Part shown: one piece after another, positions 52,037-60,910 of the stretch
How the letters are laid out: every line of letters starts with the position of its first letter
Numbering within the stretch: the first letter of the stretch is position 1
Source of the DNA: an uncultured Bacteroidales bacterium
GTDB lineage: Bacteria; Bacteroidota; Bacteroidia; Bacteroidales; UBA932
Assembly: GCA_945948555.1 (NCBI GenBank)
Contig: CAMFBM010000004.1
Span: 1-64,000, forward strand
Direction of reading: 5' to 3'
DNA length: 64,000 nt
The notes under the pieces: generated by a model
Database searches by the model: none
What the model saw: the letters and a program-made list of their open reading frames with translations, nothing else
Told to the model about the DNA's origin: nothing
Position numbers and translations under genes: made by a program

Positions 52037-54772
52037 CTAAAATAAAGTAGGCTGGTCGTCATCTGAAAGCCCATCGTCAATCGGGTCCGGAATGTCATCC
52101 TGATTGACATCTCCGGCAAGGTTCTCAGCCTCGGAAGGTGCCTGAGCCTGCTCCTTGAGATCCTCCTCCCTCACCAGAGGCTCGATGAAGCTGACACTCC
52201 TGAGTTCGTACTGGCTTGCTCTCTTGCCCTTTGCCGTCAGACCTTTCTTTGCGATGAACTCCTCTACGTCAATCTTCTCGGCCTCCCTGTGCTCATACTT
52301 CCCGCCGAAGACGATTTCTGCCTGAGGGTGACGGTCGTCGCAGACCGCAACGAGGTAGGATCCTTTGGCGTCGGAGATGAACGAAACAGGCGTGTTGTCA
52401 CTCACGTCAAAACTGAACCTCTTGACATAGAACGTTCCGGAACCGCCGTCGTAATACAATGCCGCCCAGGTCTTTCCCGCATCGAACTTCTCGATTCTGA
52501 GAATCTCGCCCTGGTATCTGTTGCTCAGGTCGAATGAGGATGTGTAATAGGTTCCGTCGGCAAAAATCGCAAGGATATGGTCCCCGGTGTTGAACTGCCC
52601 GAGCCATACACCTCTTGAATCCTCATTGAGCCTCTGGATGTCCGCATCGAACCAGATGTCCTTGCCCCCGATTGTGGATATGCCCTTGCTCTTGAGCTGG
52701 ATTCTCTGAATCGGGTTCTTGCTGACGACATTGCCTCTTGAGCCCCTTCCCTTGATGGCAAGCTGCGAGAAATCGTACTCGTCGATGAGCTTCTTGAGTT
52801 TCGGACGTGGCCTGAGGTAAATCTTGACGGTTTCGGCCTCGCCGTTCCCGTTGGCGGTGAACCAGAGAATGATCGAACCGGGAGTTCCCTGTGTCAGGTC
52901 GTATTCTTTGTCCCTGGTCACTCCACCGATGGCGAACCTCTTGGCGTATGTCAGGCTGGTCTTGCCCTCGCGGTAGATGACATTGTAGATTGTCCGGGAG
53001 TCATTCCTGTTGAAAAGGCCCACATAGATGATGTCCTTGCCGAAGAAGGCCTTGTCACTTACTTTGGTGACACGGTATTTGCCGTCCTTGTTGAACACCA
53101 CTATTTCCGACATATCTGAACAGTCGCAGACAAATTCCGCGTTGTCCTCCTTCTTCAGGTTGATTCCGACGAAGCCTTCAGCCTTGTTCGCGTAGAGCCT
53201 GGCATTGTTGTTGACCACACGGGTGACCGCAATGTTCTCGAAACTGGTCACTTCTGTCAGCCTGTCGTGACCTTTGCCGTATTTCTTTTTCAGATTCCTG
53301 AAATACTGTATGGTGTACTCCGTGAGGTTGTCGAGGTTATTCCTGACCTCCTCCATCTCGTCTTCGAGGCCCCGGATCTTCTCATCGACACTTTTGACGT
53401 CAAATCTGGAGATTTTCTTCACCGGTTTCTCGACCAGTTTCAGGATGTCCTCCGGAGTGATTTCCCTCTGCAGCAGATGCTGGAATTCCTTCATCTTGAC
53501 AAAAGTCTCCTCCAACTGCTCCTCCCAGGAGGCGGAATCCCCCTCCAGTACCTTGTACACCTTGTTTTCGAAGAAAATCTTCTCCAGGGAACTGTAATGC
53601 CAGTCGTTCTCAAGCTCATCCATCCTCAGCTGGAGTTCCTGGCGCAGGAGTTCCCTCGTGTGGTCGGTGTCATAGCGGAGTATGTCGTCCACGTTCAGGA
53701 ACTGAGGCTTGTTGTCTACAATCACGCAGGCATTCGGAGAAATCGACACCTCGCATCCCGTAAATGCGTACAGGGCATCGATTGTCTTGTCCGGAGAGAC
53801 GTCGTTCGGAAGGTGGATGACGATGTTCGCCTGGCTTGTGGTCAGGTCGTCGATTTTCTTAATCTTGATTTTCCCCTTGTCCTTTGCCTTGAGGATGTCC
53901 TCAATGATGTTGTGGGTGGTCCTTCCGAAAGGGATCTCGGTAATCGCGATGGTGTTCTTGTCAAGTTTCTCAATCTTGGCGCGAACCTTCACGACACCTC
54001 CTCTCTGTCCCTTGTTGTATTTGCTGCAGTCGGCGAAACCTCCTGTTGGGAAGTCCGGATAAATCTCGAAATCCCTGCCCTGGAGGATGGCAATGGATGC
54101 GTCGATGAGCTCGTTGAAGTTGTGCGGCAGAATCTTGGACGCAAGACCCACGGCAATTCCCTCTGCTCCCTGTGCAAGCAGGAGAGGAAATTTCACAGGC
54201 AGTTCGACAGGCTCCTTGTTGCGTCCGTCGTAGGAGTTCATCCAGTTTGTGATTTTCGGGTTGAAAACCACTTCCTTGGCGAATTTGGTCAGCCTTGCCT
54301 CAATGTACCTCGGTGCCGCATTCGAGTCGCCTGTGATGATGTTGCCCCAGTTCCCCTGGCAGTCGATCAGAAGGTCTTTCTGCCCGAGCTGGACCATTGC
54401 TCCCACGATTGAGGAATCTCCGTGCGGATGGTACTGCATCGCGTGTCCCGCTAGGGACGCCACCTTGATGTAGGAACCGTCGTCCTTCTCGTACATCGCG
54501 TGCAGGACCCTCCTCTGTACAGGTTTGAGTCCGTCGATTATGTGCGGGACAGCCCTTGCGAGGATGACATACGAGGCATAGTCAAGAAACCAGTCCTTGA
54601 ACATTCCCGAGAGCTTGAATTTCCTGCTGCTCTCCCCAAGAAGCCTGTCATATTTGCCTGACGGGCCCTTTGACTCGTCCACAGGCTCATCCTGGCCGGC
54701 CTCTCCGTCATTGTATCCATCCACAGGGATGTTGTCCTCCCAGTTGTCGTCCCTCTCGTCTGTCGCGTCCAT
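52037..54772 (-). CDS. parC: DNA topoisomerase IV/gyrase subunit A
   Basis: This is a 911-residue type IIA topoisomerase subunit. The winged helix carries DGLKPVQRRVLHAMYEKD and SLAGHAMQYHPHGDSSIVGA, with the active-site Tyr156 in NAAPRYIEARLT. A tower and coiled-coil region (KPVKKISRFDVKSVDEKIRG) and a C-terminal beta-pinwheel follow. There is no GyrA-box, so topoisomerase IV (ParC) is more likely than gyrase. Acidic tails occur at both ends, which is common in Bacteroidota ParC. It lies between era and aroK on the same strand. Confidence 0.92.
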   Translation of the reverse strand: MDATDERDDNWEDNIPVDGYNDGEAGQDEPVDESKGPSGKYDRLLGESSRKFKLSGMFKDWFLDYASYVILARAVPHIIDGLKPVQRRVLHAMYEKDDGSYIKVASLAGHAMQYHPHGDSSIVGAMVQLGQKDLLIDCQGNWGNIITGDSNAAPRYIEARLTKFAKEVVFNPKITNWMNSYDGRNKEPVELPVKFPLLLAQGAEGIAVGLASKILPHNFNELIDASIAILQGRDFEIYPDFPTGGFADCSKYNKGQRGGVVKVRAKIEKLDKNTIAITEIPFGRTTHNIIEDILKAKDKGKIKIKKIDDLTTSQANIVIHLPNDVSPDKTIDALYAFTGCEVSISPNACVIVDNKPQFLNVDDILRYDTDHTRELLRQELQLRMDELENDWHYSSLEKIFFENKVYKVLEGDSASWEEQLEETFVKMKEFQHLLQREITPEDILKLVEKPVKKISRFDVKSVDEKIRGLEDEMEEVRNNLDNLTEYTIQYFRNLKKKYGKGHDRLTEVTSFENIAVTRVVNNNARLYANKAEGFVGINLKKEDNAEFVCDCSDMSEIVVFNKDGKYRVTKVSDKAFFGKDIIYVGLFNRNDSRTIYNVIYREGKTSLTYAKRFAIGGVTRDKEYDLTQGTPGSIILWFTANGNGEAETVKIYLRPRPKLKKLIDEYDFSQLAIKGRGSRGNVVSKNPIQRIQLKSKGISTIGGKDIWFDADIQRLNEDSRGVWLGQFNTGDHILAIFADGTYYTSSFDLSNRYQGEILRIEKFDAGKTWAALYYDGGSGTFYVKRFSFDVSDNTPVSFISDAKGSYLVAVCDDRHPQAEIVFGGKYEHREAEKIDVEEFIAKKGLTAKGKRASQYELRSVSFIEPLVREEDLKEQAQAPSEAENLAGDVNQDDIPDPIDDGLSDDDQPTLF

Positions 54773-54806
54773 AAAAATTTATATACCTATTATATATTTA
54801 TATATA

Positions 54807-55691
54807 TCAATATTCGTAACCGAACCTTTTCAACTCGCGTTTGTTCTCCCTCCAGCCGTCGTCGACCTTGACGAACAGATGAAGGAATACCTTCTTCTGG
54901 AAGAAGTCCTCCATTTCGATGCGCGCCTGAGTCCCGACCTTTTTGAGAGCCTGGCCGCCCTTGCCGATGATGATACCCTTCTGGGATTCCCTCATCACAT
55001 AGATGACCGCACTGATCTCGTACCTTTCCTCGCCCTCCCTGAACTGTTCGATTGCAACCTCGCAGCTGTACGGAATCTCCTGCGAATAGTTTAGGAAGAT
55101 TTTCTCCCGGATAATCTCCGAGGCGAAGAACCTGAGGTTCTTGTCAGTGAACACATCCTTGTCGAACCAGGCCGGCGCCTCGGGAAGTCTCTCCACAATG
55201 GCATCGAAGATGTTATCCAGATTGAACTTCTCCTGCGCCGAAGCCGGTATGACCAGAGCCTCGGGGAGTCGCTCCTTCCACCAGTCCATCAGCCTGAGGA
55301 CATCCTCCTGTGAACTGATGTCAATCTTGTTGACTACAAGGATGACCGGGCACCCGACTTTCTGTAGTTTCTCGACATACTCGGTGTTCTTGTCAGCCTT
55401 CTCGACAGTGTCGGTCACATAGAGAATGATGTCGGCATCACCAATTGCGGTGTCCACGAAGTTCATCATACTCTCTTGGAGCCTGTAGCTGGGTTTCAGG
55501 ATGCCTGGAGTGTCGGAATAGACGATTTGGTAGTCCTCTCCGTTCACTATGCCCATTATCCTGTGCCTTGTCGTCTGGGCCTTTGCCGTGACAATTGACA
55601 GCTTCTCCCCGACAAGAGCATTCATCAATGTTGACTTTCCGACATTCGGGTTCCCGATAATGTTGACGAACCCTGCCCTGTGCCTTCCCAT
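54807..55691 (-). CDS. era: GTPase Era
   Basis: This is a 294-residue GTPase that binds 16S rRNA during 30S assembly. The start MGRHRAGFVNIIGNPNVGKS is chosen; the frame is open further into the rluB-type gene but is not family-like. G1 GNPNVGKST, G3 DTPGI and G4 NKID are present. The C-terminal KH domain has QKGIIIGKGGQALKKVGTQA. It begins 4 nt after the stop of the upstream gene. Confidence 0.96.
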   Translation of the reverse strand: MGRHRAGFVNIIGNPNVGKSTLMNALVGEKLSIVTAKAQTTRHRIMGIVNGEDYQIVYSDTPGILKPSYRLQESMMNFVDTAIGDADIILYVTDTVEKADKNTEYVEKLQKVGCPVILVVNKIDISSQEDVLRLMDWWKERLPEALVIPASAQEKFNLDNIFDAIVERLPEAPAWFDKDVFTDKNLRFFASEIIREKIFLNYSQEIPYSCEVAIEQFREGEERYEISAVIYVMRESQKGIIIGKGGQALKKVGTQARIEMEDFFQKKVFLHLFVKVDDGWRENKRELKRFGYEY

Positions 55692-55695
55692 AAGA

Positions 55696-57114
55696 CTACT
55701 TGTAAGCGCCCATCTTGAGGATGTTGACCTCACCTTCGGTAAGGTATCTCCAGCCTCCGCGTTTGATTCCCTTCTTTGTGAGTCCTGCGAAATACACCCT
55801 GTCGAGAGCCTTGACTTCGTACCCGAGTGATTCGAAGATCCTGCGGACAATCCGGTTCTTTCCTGAGTGAATCTCAATGCCGATCTTCCTGTGGTCATCC
55901 TCATCGATGTACTCCAGTTCGTCTGCGGCAATCTCTCCGTCGGTGAGGGTAACCCCGCTCTTGATGGTCTCGAAATCCTCCTGCTTCAACTCGTTGTTGA
56001 GGGACACCTGGTAGATTTTCTTCTTGTCGTATGACGGATGCGCAAGTTTCTCGGCAATCTCTCCGTCATTGGTGAACATCAGCACTCCGGTAGTGTTCTT
56101 GTCAAGGCGGCCCACAGGGAACACCCTCGCCTCGCATCCTTTCAGCAGGTCCATCACTGTCTTCTCTGCGTGAGGGTCGCTTGAAGTGGTCACAAAGCCT
56201 TTCGGCTTGTTCATCACGATGTAAACCTTGGCCTCTCCCTTGAGCCTCTCGCCGTTGAACCTCACGTCATCGGTGTTGATGTTGATTTTCGTCCCGAGTT
56301 CGGTGACTACCTCTCCGTTGACTGTCACGACACCTGCCTGGATGAAGTTGTCAGCCTCCCTTCTTGAGCACATTCCGGAATTGGCTATGAATTTGTTGAG
56401 CCTTACGGTCTCCTTTACTGGTATGCTGACCATATCGTTGTCGGAGTAGAGTTCCGTGTCAAGTACAGGCTTGCGGCTGATCATCCTCTCGATTCCCTCG
56501 TGGGCTTTGTTCAAGGCAGTCTGGCGTGCAGGCTTGCGGAAGTTCTTTCCGCCTTTTCCCTGGAATCCTCTCCTGTCCTCTCCGTTGAAAGGACGGCCTC
56601 CGAATCCCGGTCTTCTCTGCTCTGAGTCACCTCTGAAGCCTCTTCTCTCGCCATTTGAGTAACTTCTTCTCTCATCTGAACCGAAAGAACGCCTTTCTCC
56701 CGAAGGACGCTGGAAACTCCTCCTCTGTCCGCCTTCGCTGCCGTAGCTCCTTCTTTCTCCGGAATTGCTGCCATAGCTCCTTTTCTCTCCGTAGCTCCTG
56801 TCTGAAGAGCCGTAGCCCCTTTCAGATGAACCATATCCTCTGTTTTCCGACCCGTAATTCCTGTCAGATAATCCGAAATTTCTTCTTTCGCCCTGATTGT
56901 AGCTCCTTCTTTCAGAAGCCTGTCCGTAACTTCTTCTTTCCGTGTCCGGCCTTCCGCTGGCGGTCCTCCTCTCGGATGACACTCTGCCGTAGCCTGAGGA
57001 AACCTCTGAGCTGCTGCTTATTCTTGGTCTGCGCGGACGATTCTGACGGTCTCCATACTCCCTACGGTCTCCCGTCTGATTGCGGTCAAAGCCGCCTTTT
57101 CTGTTGTTTTCCAT
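55696..57114 (-). CDS. RluB-like pseudouridine synthase with a long Arg/Ser/Tyr/Gly-rich N-terminus
   Basis: This is a 472-residue protein. The last ~245 residues form an S4 domain (RLNKFIANSGMCSRREADNF) and an RsuA/RluB synthase with catalytic Asp in VGRLDKNTTGVLMFTNDGEI. It should modify 23S rRNA (RluB, position about 2605 in E. coli numbering). The first ~215 residues are low complexity, built from RRSYG/ERRSF/YGSSER units, and look disordered and RNA-binding. Such extensions are known in Bacteroidota. It is in line with tonB upstream and era downstream. Confidence 0.9.
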   Translation of the reverse strand: MENNRKGGFDRNQTGDRREYGDRQNRPRRPRISSSSEVSSGYGRVSSERRTASGRPDTERRSYGQASERRSYNQGERRNFGLSDRNYGSENRGYGSSERGYGSSDRSYGEKRSYGSNSGERRSYGSEGGQRRSFQRPSGERRSFGSDERRSYSNGERRGFRGDSEQRRPGFGGRPFNGEDRRGFQGKGGKNFRKPARQTALNKAHEGIERMISRKPVLDTELYSDNDMVSIPVKETVRLNKFIANSGMCSRREADNFIQAGVVTVNGEVVTELGTKININTDDVRFNGERLKGEAKVYIVMNKPKGFVTTSSDPHAEKTVMDLLKGCEARVFPVGRLDKNTTGVLMFTNDGEIAEKLAHPSYDKKKIYQVSLNNELKQEDFETIKSGVTLTDGEIAADELEYIDEDDHRKIGIEIHSGKNRIVRRIFESLGYEVKALDRVYFAGLTKKGIKRGGWRYLTEGEVNILKMGAYK

Positions 57115-57149
57115 TTTTCTTGTGCCTTTAAGGCAATTTAATTGGGATA

Positions 57150-57926
57150 CTATTGTAACTTAAAAATATATGTAATTGTTCCTTGTTGCATTGCGGGTGC
57201 GTTCACATCCATATTGAAATGTGCCTCCTTGGCCGCGTTGATGGCCGACTGCCAGAGATTCTTGTCCGTAATCTCCGTCAGCTGCGGATTGACAGTCGCT
57301 TTCTTCACCTCCCCGTAATTGTCGACCCAGATGTCAACAACAACCTTGCCTGACTTCTGAACATTGTACACGGGACGCGGCAGATAACCGTTCACAGGTG
57401 TTCTGCCCTTGATTTTCGCATTCGGCTCCCCGTTCACTTTTGCATTGTCAGCCGTCCCCGAGGCGTGTCCCGCCTTCAGTTCCGAACTTGTCCTGTAGGC
57501 AGTCTGCGGAGCAAGGGTGTCCTTGTCGGAGCGGTTGTCGGCTGCGTGGAACAGAGCCCTGCGGTTGATTTCCTTCTCCCTTGGCGGCTCCGGCACCTCA
57601 ACGTCTCCGTCCTCTCCCACGGTTGCCTCCTGAGCCAGATTGGCCTTCGTGCCCTCCATCTGGGCTTCAGACCTCTGCACCAGTTCCATCGGCTTTGTCG
57701 GATCCGGATTGATGGCCTTCGGCTCCCTGCCTCTTTTAGGCTTCCTCAATTCAGCCTCATCCTCCGAAAAATCAATCAGGATTGTCTTCTCCTCCGGTGG
57801 GGGATAGATGTATTTCAGACCGGTGAAAGCCCCGAAGACCGCGACCGAGCCGTTGACCGCCACCGTCAGCACGATGCCGGCGATGACCGACCTCAGGTTC
57901 TGCCTCTTTCTGTCTTCCTTATATCC
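57150..57926 (-). CDS. tonB: TonB-family energy transducer
   Basis: This is a 258-residue protein starting at 57926 (frame open to 57944). One N-terminal membrane segment (IAGIVLTVAVNGSVAVFGAF) is followed by a long Pro/Glu/Lys-rich periplasmic stretch and a C-terminal TonB-like domain (VNGYLPRPVYNVQKSGKVVV, DNYGEVKKATV, AAKEAHFNMD). It transmits proton-motive force to SusC-type receptors. It is encoded with exbD and exbB directly upstream. Confidence 0.88.
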   Translation of the reverse strand, partial: GYKEDRKRQNLRSVIAGIVLTVAVNGSVAVFGAFTGLKYIYPPPEEKTILIDFSEDEAELRKPKRGREPKAINPDPTKPMELVQRSEAQMEGTKANLAQEATVGEDGDVEVPEPPREKEINRRALFHAADNRSDKDTLAPQTAYRTSSELKAGHASGTADNAKVNGEPNAKIKGRTPVNGYLPRPVYNVQKSGKVVVDIWVDNYGEVKKATVNPQLTEITDKNLWQSAINAAKEAHFNMDVNAPAMQQGTITYIFKLQ

Positions 57927-58003
57927 CATAAGTCTGAAACACAATGTTTTATATATCCTTTAATTTACGGAATATTCACTATTCAGCATCAACGGAATAT
58001 TGA

Positions 58004-58417
58004 CTATTCCGGCGAAGTCGCCATAATCACCTTGTAGTGGTTGCGCTTCGCGACATTCATCAGTTTGACGACCTCCTTGATCGGAACGGTTTCGTCGGCA
58101 TATATGGAGAAAGTCGGGTCTTCCTCCTCCTGAAGCAGGCCGATCAGCTCGTCCTCCACCTGGTCGAACCTCACCGGGGTCTTGTCTCCGTTGATGTGCC
58201 AGGAATATGTGTCCGTGTCAGTGTAGTGCTTGATGGAAACACTGACGGTTGCCTTTGCCGCAACCTGCCCCGTGCTCTTCGGAAGCAGGAGCTTGAGGGC
58301 ATTCGGATTGACGAGGGTCGATGTCACCAGAAAGAATATGAGAAGCAGGAACACGATGTCCGTCATCGAAGACATCGAAAATCCCGCATCCACCTTTGTT
58401 GTCCGTTTGATGGCCAT
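58004..58417 (-). CDS. exbD: ExbD/TolR-family protein
   Basis: This 137-residue protein has one N-terminal membrane helix. SSMTDIVFLLLIFFLVTSTL carries the essential Asp in MTDIVF, and the periplasmic part ends in VKLMNVAKRNHYKVIMATSP. It forms the proton channel with ExbB. Downstream of its stop the 3' end is partly duplicated (57967-58010), leaving two copies of an ACGGAATATT..ACTATTC element. Confidence 0.92.
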   Translation of the reverse strand: MAIKRTTKVDAGFSMSSMTDIVFLLLIFFLVTSTLVNPNALKLLLPKSTGQVAAKATVSVSIKHYTDTDTYSWHINGDKTPVRFDQVEDELIGLLQEEEDPTFSIYADETVPIKEVVKLMNVAKRNHYKVIMATSPE

Positions 58418-58426
58418 ATCCAGTCC

Positions 58427-59125
58427 CTATTTATCTGAAGGTTCGTTCAGAATGTCCATAAACTCGATCGTCGTGCTCTCCATCATAAAGACCAGGTTGG
58501 ATATGCGTGACGAAAGATAGTTGTACCCGAAATATGCTATGATTCCGACAACCAGACCTCCCACCGTAGTGACCATAGCAGTGTAGATACCGCTGGAAAG
58601 CAGGGTGATGTCGATGTTGTTTCCTGCGTTTGCCATATTGAAGAACGCCTGGATCATACCCATCACCGTTCCGAGGAATCCGATCATCGGAGCACCTCCG
58701 GCGATTGTCGCAAGCATCGGGAGTCCTTTCTCAAGCCTTGCCACCTCAACGTTGCCGGTATTCTCCACTGCGGTCTGGATGTCCTGGAGCGGACGGCCGA
58801 TTCTCTCGATGCCCTTCTCCACCAGCCTTGCCACCGGAGAGTCATGCTTGCGGCAGAGTTCAACGGCGGAGCGGATTTTCCCGTCGTGGATTAACGAACG
58901 GATGTCGTCCATGAAATGCGGGTCAGTCTTTCCGGCCTTCCAGATCATCCACCACCTGCTTCCGAAGATGTAGATGGCAATTATGGAAAGAATCAGCAGG
59001 ACAATCATCAGCCAGCCTCCCTTTGCCGCCATACTGATGAGTGAATAGCTCATTTCCTGCTGCTGTGGAACTGCCTCTGCGGCAGTAGCAAGTGTGTCAA
59101 TACCCGACTGTAATAAAGAAAACAA
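58427..59125 (-). CDS. exbB: ExbB/TolQ (MotA-family) proton channel protein
   Basis: This is a 232-residue inner-membrane protein starting at 59125 (frame open to 59149). It has three membrane helices and the conserved segment LATIAGGAPMIGFLGTVMGM, followed by LLSSGIYTAMVTTVGGLVVG. It is first in the exbB-exbD-tonB operon, which likely reads on into the rluB-type gene and era. The promoter -7 box is at 59157-59164. Confidence 0.93.
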   Translation of the reverse strand: MFSLLQSGIDTLATAAEAVPQQQEMSYSLISMAAKGGWLMIVLLILSIIAIYIFGSRWWMIWKAGKTDPHFMDDIRSLIHDGKIRSAVELCRKHDSPVARLVEKGIERIGRPLQDIQTAVENTGNVEVARLEKGLPMLATIAGGAPMIGFLGTVMGMIQAFFNMANAGNNIDITLLSSGIYTAMVTTVGGLVVGIIAYFGYNYLSSRISNLVFMMESTTIEFMDILNEPSDK

Positions 59126-59156
59126 CATATCAAATTCCAATTTGCACAATATCCTG

Positions 59157-59164
59157 CAAAAGTA
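59157..59164 (-). promoter_or_regulatory. exbB promoter -7 box
   Basis: TACTTTTG on the minus strand lies 32 nt upstream of the exbB ATG. The -33 position has TTT rather than TTG. Confidence 0.5.
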
Positions 59165-59226
59165 CTGTTTTTTTGCGAAAATTGAAATTTTTTCGACCCC
59201 TGTTTTTATTTTCAGCTAACCGGAAA

Positions 59227-59263
59227 GAGGTCTCAAATCGCCACGATGGCGGTCTGAGACCTC
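59227..59263 (-). terminator. Nested hairpin after the second glycan locus
   Basis: The outer stem GAGGTCTCA/TGAGACCTC (59227-59235 with 59255-59263) encloses CGCCA-CGA-TGGCG (59239-59251). It lies between the stop of the lipoprotein gene at 59327 and the exbB promoter, as expected for an operon-end terminator, although the T tract is poor. Confidence 0.6.
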
Positions 59264-59326
59264 GATATTTCCATAGTTATGTGTCGAACTCCGTAAAGTA
59301 CGTTTTGGGGAGAAAGTGGCAGTTGA

Positions 59327-60898
59327 CTACAATCCGCACCACTTGAGGAAATCCTCTTTTTTCGCATAAGCTGCTCCAACGCAGGAACGTCCGGGAAAAT
59401 ACGGCTGGTCACGATTCTCTACATAACCTTTTCTTCCCCATCCTTCATAGTAAAGGTAAAGCATATCTTCGTGTTCGAAGATTTCGCAGAACCATATTCC
59501 GCCCTGGTCCCAGGCTCCACGGCTTCCACGTGTGAACAATGGAATGTCATTCTTCACTTTTTCCCAGTGAATCAGATCATCTGACATTGCAATGTGAAAT
59601 CTGTCGGGAAAATCATAACTGGTGCTGCTTCCCTGATAGGATGCGAACCATTTGTCCACACCTTCAAGACGGAAAATCATCGAGCCGTTGACAGCGTATG
59701 AATCAAAGTTGGAAGGCCCTCCTCCAATCGGGATGGTTTCAAAGGTTTCCGCTCCGTCAAAAGAAAGCGGATTCTGAGTTACCGTGACATAGAGCCTGCA
59801 AGGATTGCCTCCGCCGTAATAGATATAATACTTCCCGTCGTGGAAGACGGCGTCACTGCATCCTTTCCCTGACAATACCTGTGAATCAATTCCTTTGAAA
59901 TCCAAGCCGTTGTCGGAATAGCGGACGCACAGACCGTGTCCTTCGTGGTTGATTCTGCTTCCGTTGTAGTAAATATACACTTTGCCATCCCCACCTACGA
60001 CCGGAGCAGTGTCAAGAAGAAATCCATCATCGAAGGAACCGGACTGGCCTACCGGAAGGACCGGATTGTGTTCATATTCCTCCCACGGACCAAACGGTTT
60101 GAATTTGTCGGCATCCTGACGGTAGAGGCCAATTTGGTCACAATAGTAAGGGACGTCACCACTGCCTCTGAGATACAGCCACCAATTCCCGTCCGGTGAA
60201 AGAGAAGGGGGAAGGATTGCAGCATTTGCCATATGCTGGTTTCGCCAGCTGGCAGGCCCTGAAGGTTCGAAAACGGGGTTGTGCTCATATCTCTGGAAAA
60301 GGCAGATGTCAGTCAGATCATCATCAGGGCAGAGAATGTCATCGAAATACCATACCTCCCCGGAGGTCGTTCCTCCTGCATCAAACAGAAGGACAATCTT
60401 TTGATAGACATTGCTTTCTGGCTTGAGTGAGGTGAAATCAAACACAAGTTCCTCCCACTCTCCTTCCTGTGTCGTCACGACGTCGGTAATCTCCAGTGCC
60501 GGAGGGTTGCTTCCTCCCAGTTGGGGTGGCTCAATCTTGAAGTAAACATTGGCTCCTTTTCGAGGAGAAAGGACTTTTATCTTGAAAACCGGACCGTTGC
60601 GTGTGAAATCCAGTTTTCGCGGAAGCAGGTCGCTCCACAGCAATTCCCACTGACCTCCGGCAGTAACGACTTTTCCGCATTTTTCAGAGCGGTTGATTCC
60701 TTTTTGCAAAGGATTGTCCACCACCGAATATGATGGCCCTGATGGATTGAACTTCAAGGTTATGTTGTCGAAATTGCAGCGATTGACAAACACATCCGGG
60801 GTCTGGACCTGAGGGTCCCGGGAATCCGGAACAGACACTTCTTTCTTGTTGCAGGAGGCAAGAAGAAGAGCGAAGAGGATAAGTATTCCTGTTTTCAT
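59327..60898 (-). CDS. Lipoprotein with a jelly-roll and a GH43/GH32-like beta-propeller
   Basis: This is a 523-residue protein. The lipoprotein signal is MKTGILILFALLLASC. Residues ~35-200 look like a carbohydrate-binding jelly roll (GQWELLWSDLLPRKLDF, EGEWEELVFDFTSLKPESNV, EVWYFDDI). Residues ~215-520 form a five-bladed propeller as in GH43, GH32 and GH130 (NPVFEPSGPASWRNQHMANA, GSFDDGFLLDTAPVVGGDGK, YIYYGGG, LIHWEKV). Catalytic residues cannot be assigned with confidence. It follows a SusCD pair by 12 nt and is the last gene of that operon. Confidence 0.75.
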   Translation of the reverse strand: MKTGILILFALLLASCNKKEVSVPDSRDPQVQTPDVFVNRCNFDNITLKFNPSGPSYSVVDNPLQKGINRSEKCGKVVTAGGQWELLWSDLLPRKLDFTRNGPVFKIKVLSPRKGANVYFKIEPPQLGGSNPPALEITDVVTTQEGEWEELVFDFTSLKPESNVYQKIVLLFDAGGTTSGEVWYFDDILCPDDDLTDICLFQRYEHNPVFEPSGPASWRNQHMANAAILPPSLSPDGNWWLYLRGSGDVPYYCDQIGLYRQDADKFKPFGPWEEYEHNPVLPVGQSGSFDDGFLLDTAPVVGGDGKVYIYYNGSRINHEGHGLCVRYSDNGLDFKGIDSQVLSGKGCSDAVFHDGKYYIYYGGGNPCRLYVTVTQNPLSFDGAETFETIPIGGGPSNFDSYAVNGSMIFRLEGVDKWFASYQGSSTSYDFPDRFHIAMSDDLIHWEKVKNDIPLFTRGSRGAWDQGGIWFCEIFEHEDMLYLYYEGWGRKGYVENRDQPYFPGRSCVGAAYAKKEDFLKWCGL

Positions 60899-60910
60899 TT
60901 CATATTCGGT

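Noticed and set aside
53267..54412. 381-residue plus-strand ORF opposite parC
   Set aside because: It is a long antisense shadow of a conserved gene, with valine/leucine-rich composition set by parC codon use.
52037..54772. GyrA rather than ParC
   Set aside because: No GyrA-box is visible in the C-terminal domain. ParC is preferred, though a family tree would be decisive.
55692..55931. 80-residue N-terminal extension of Era
   Set aside because: It lies within the rluB-type gene in another frame, and the family start MGRHRAGFVNIIG is intact.
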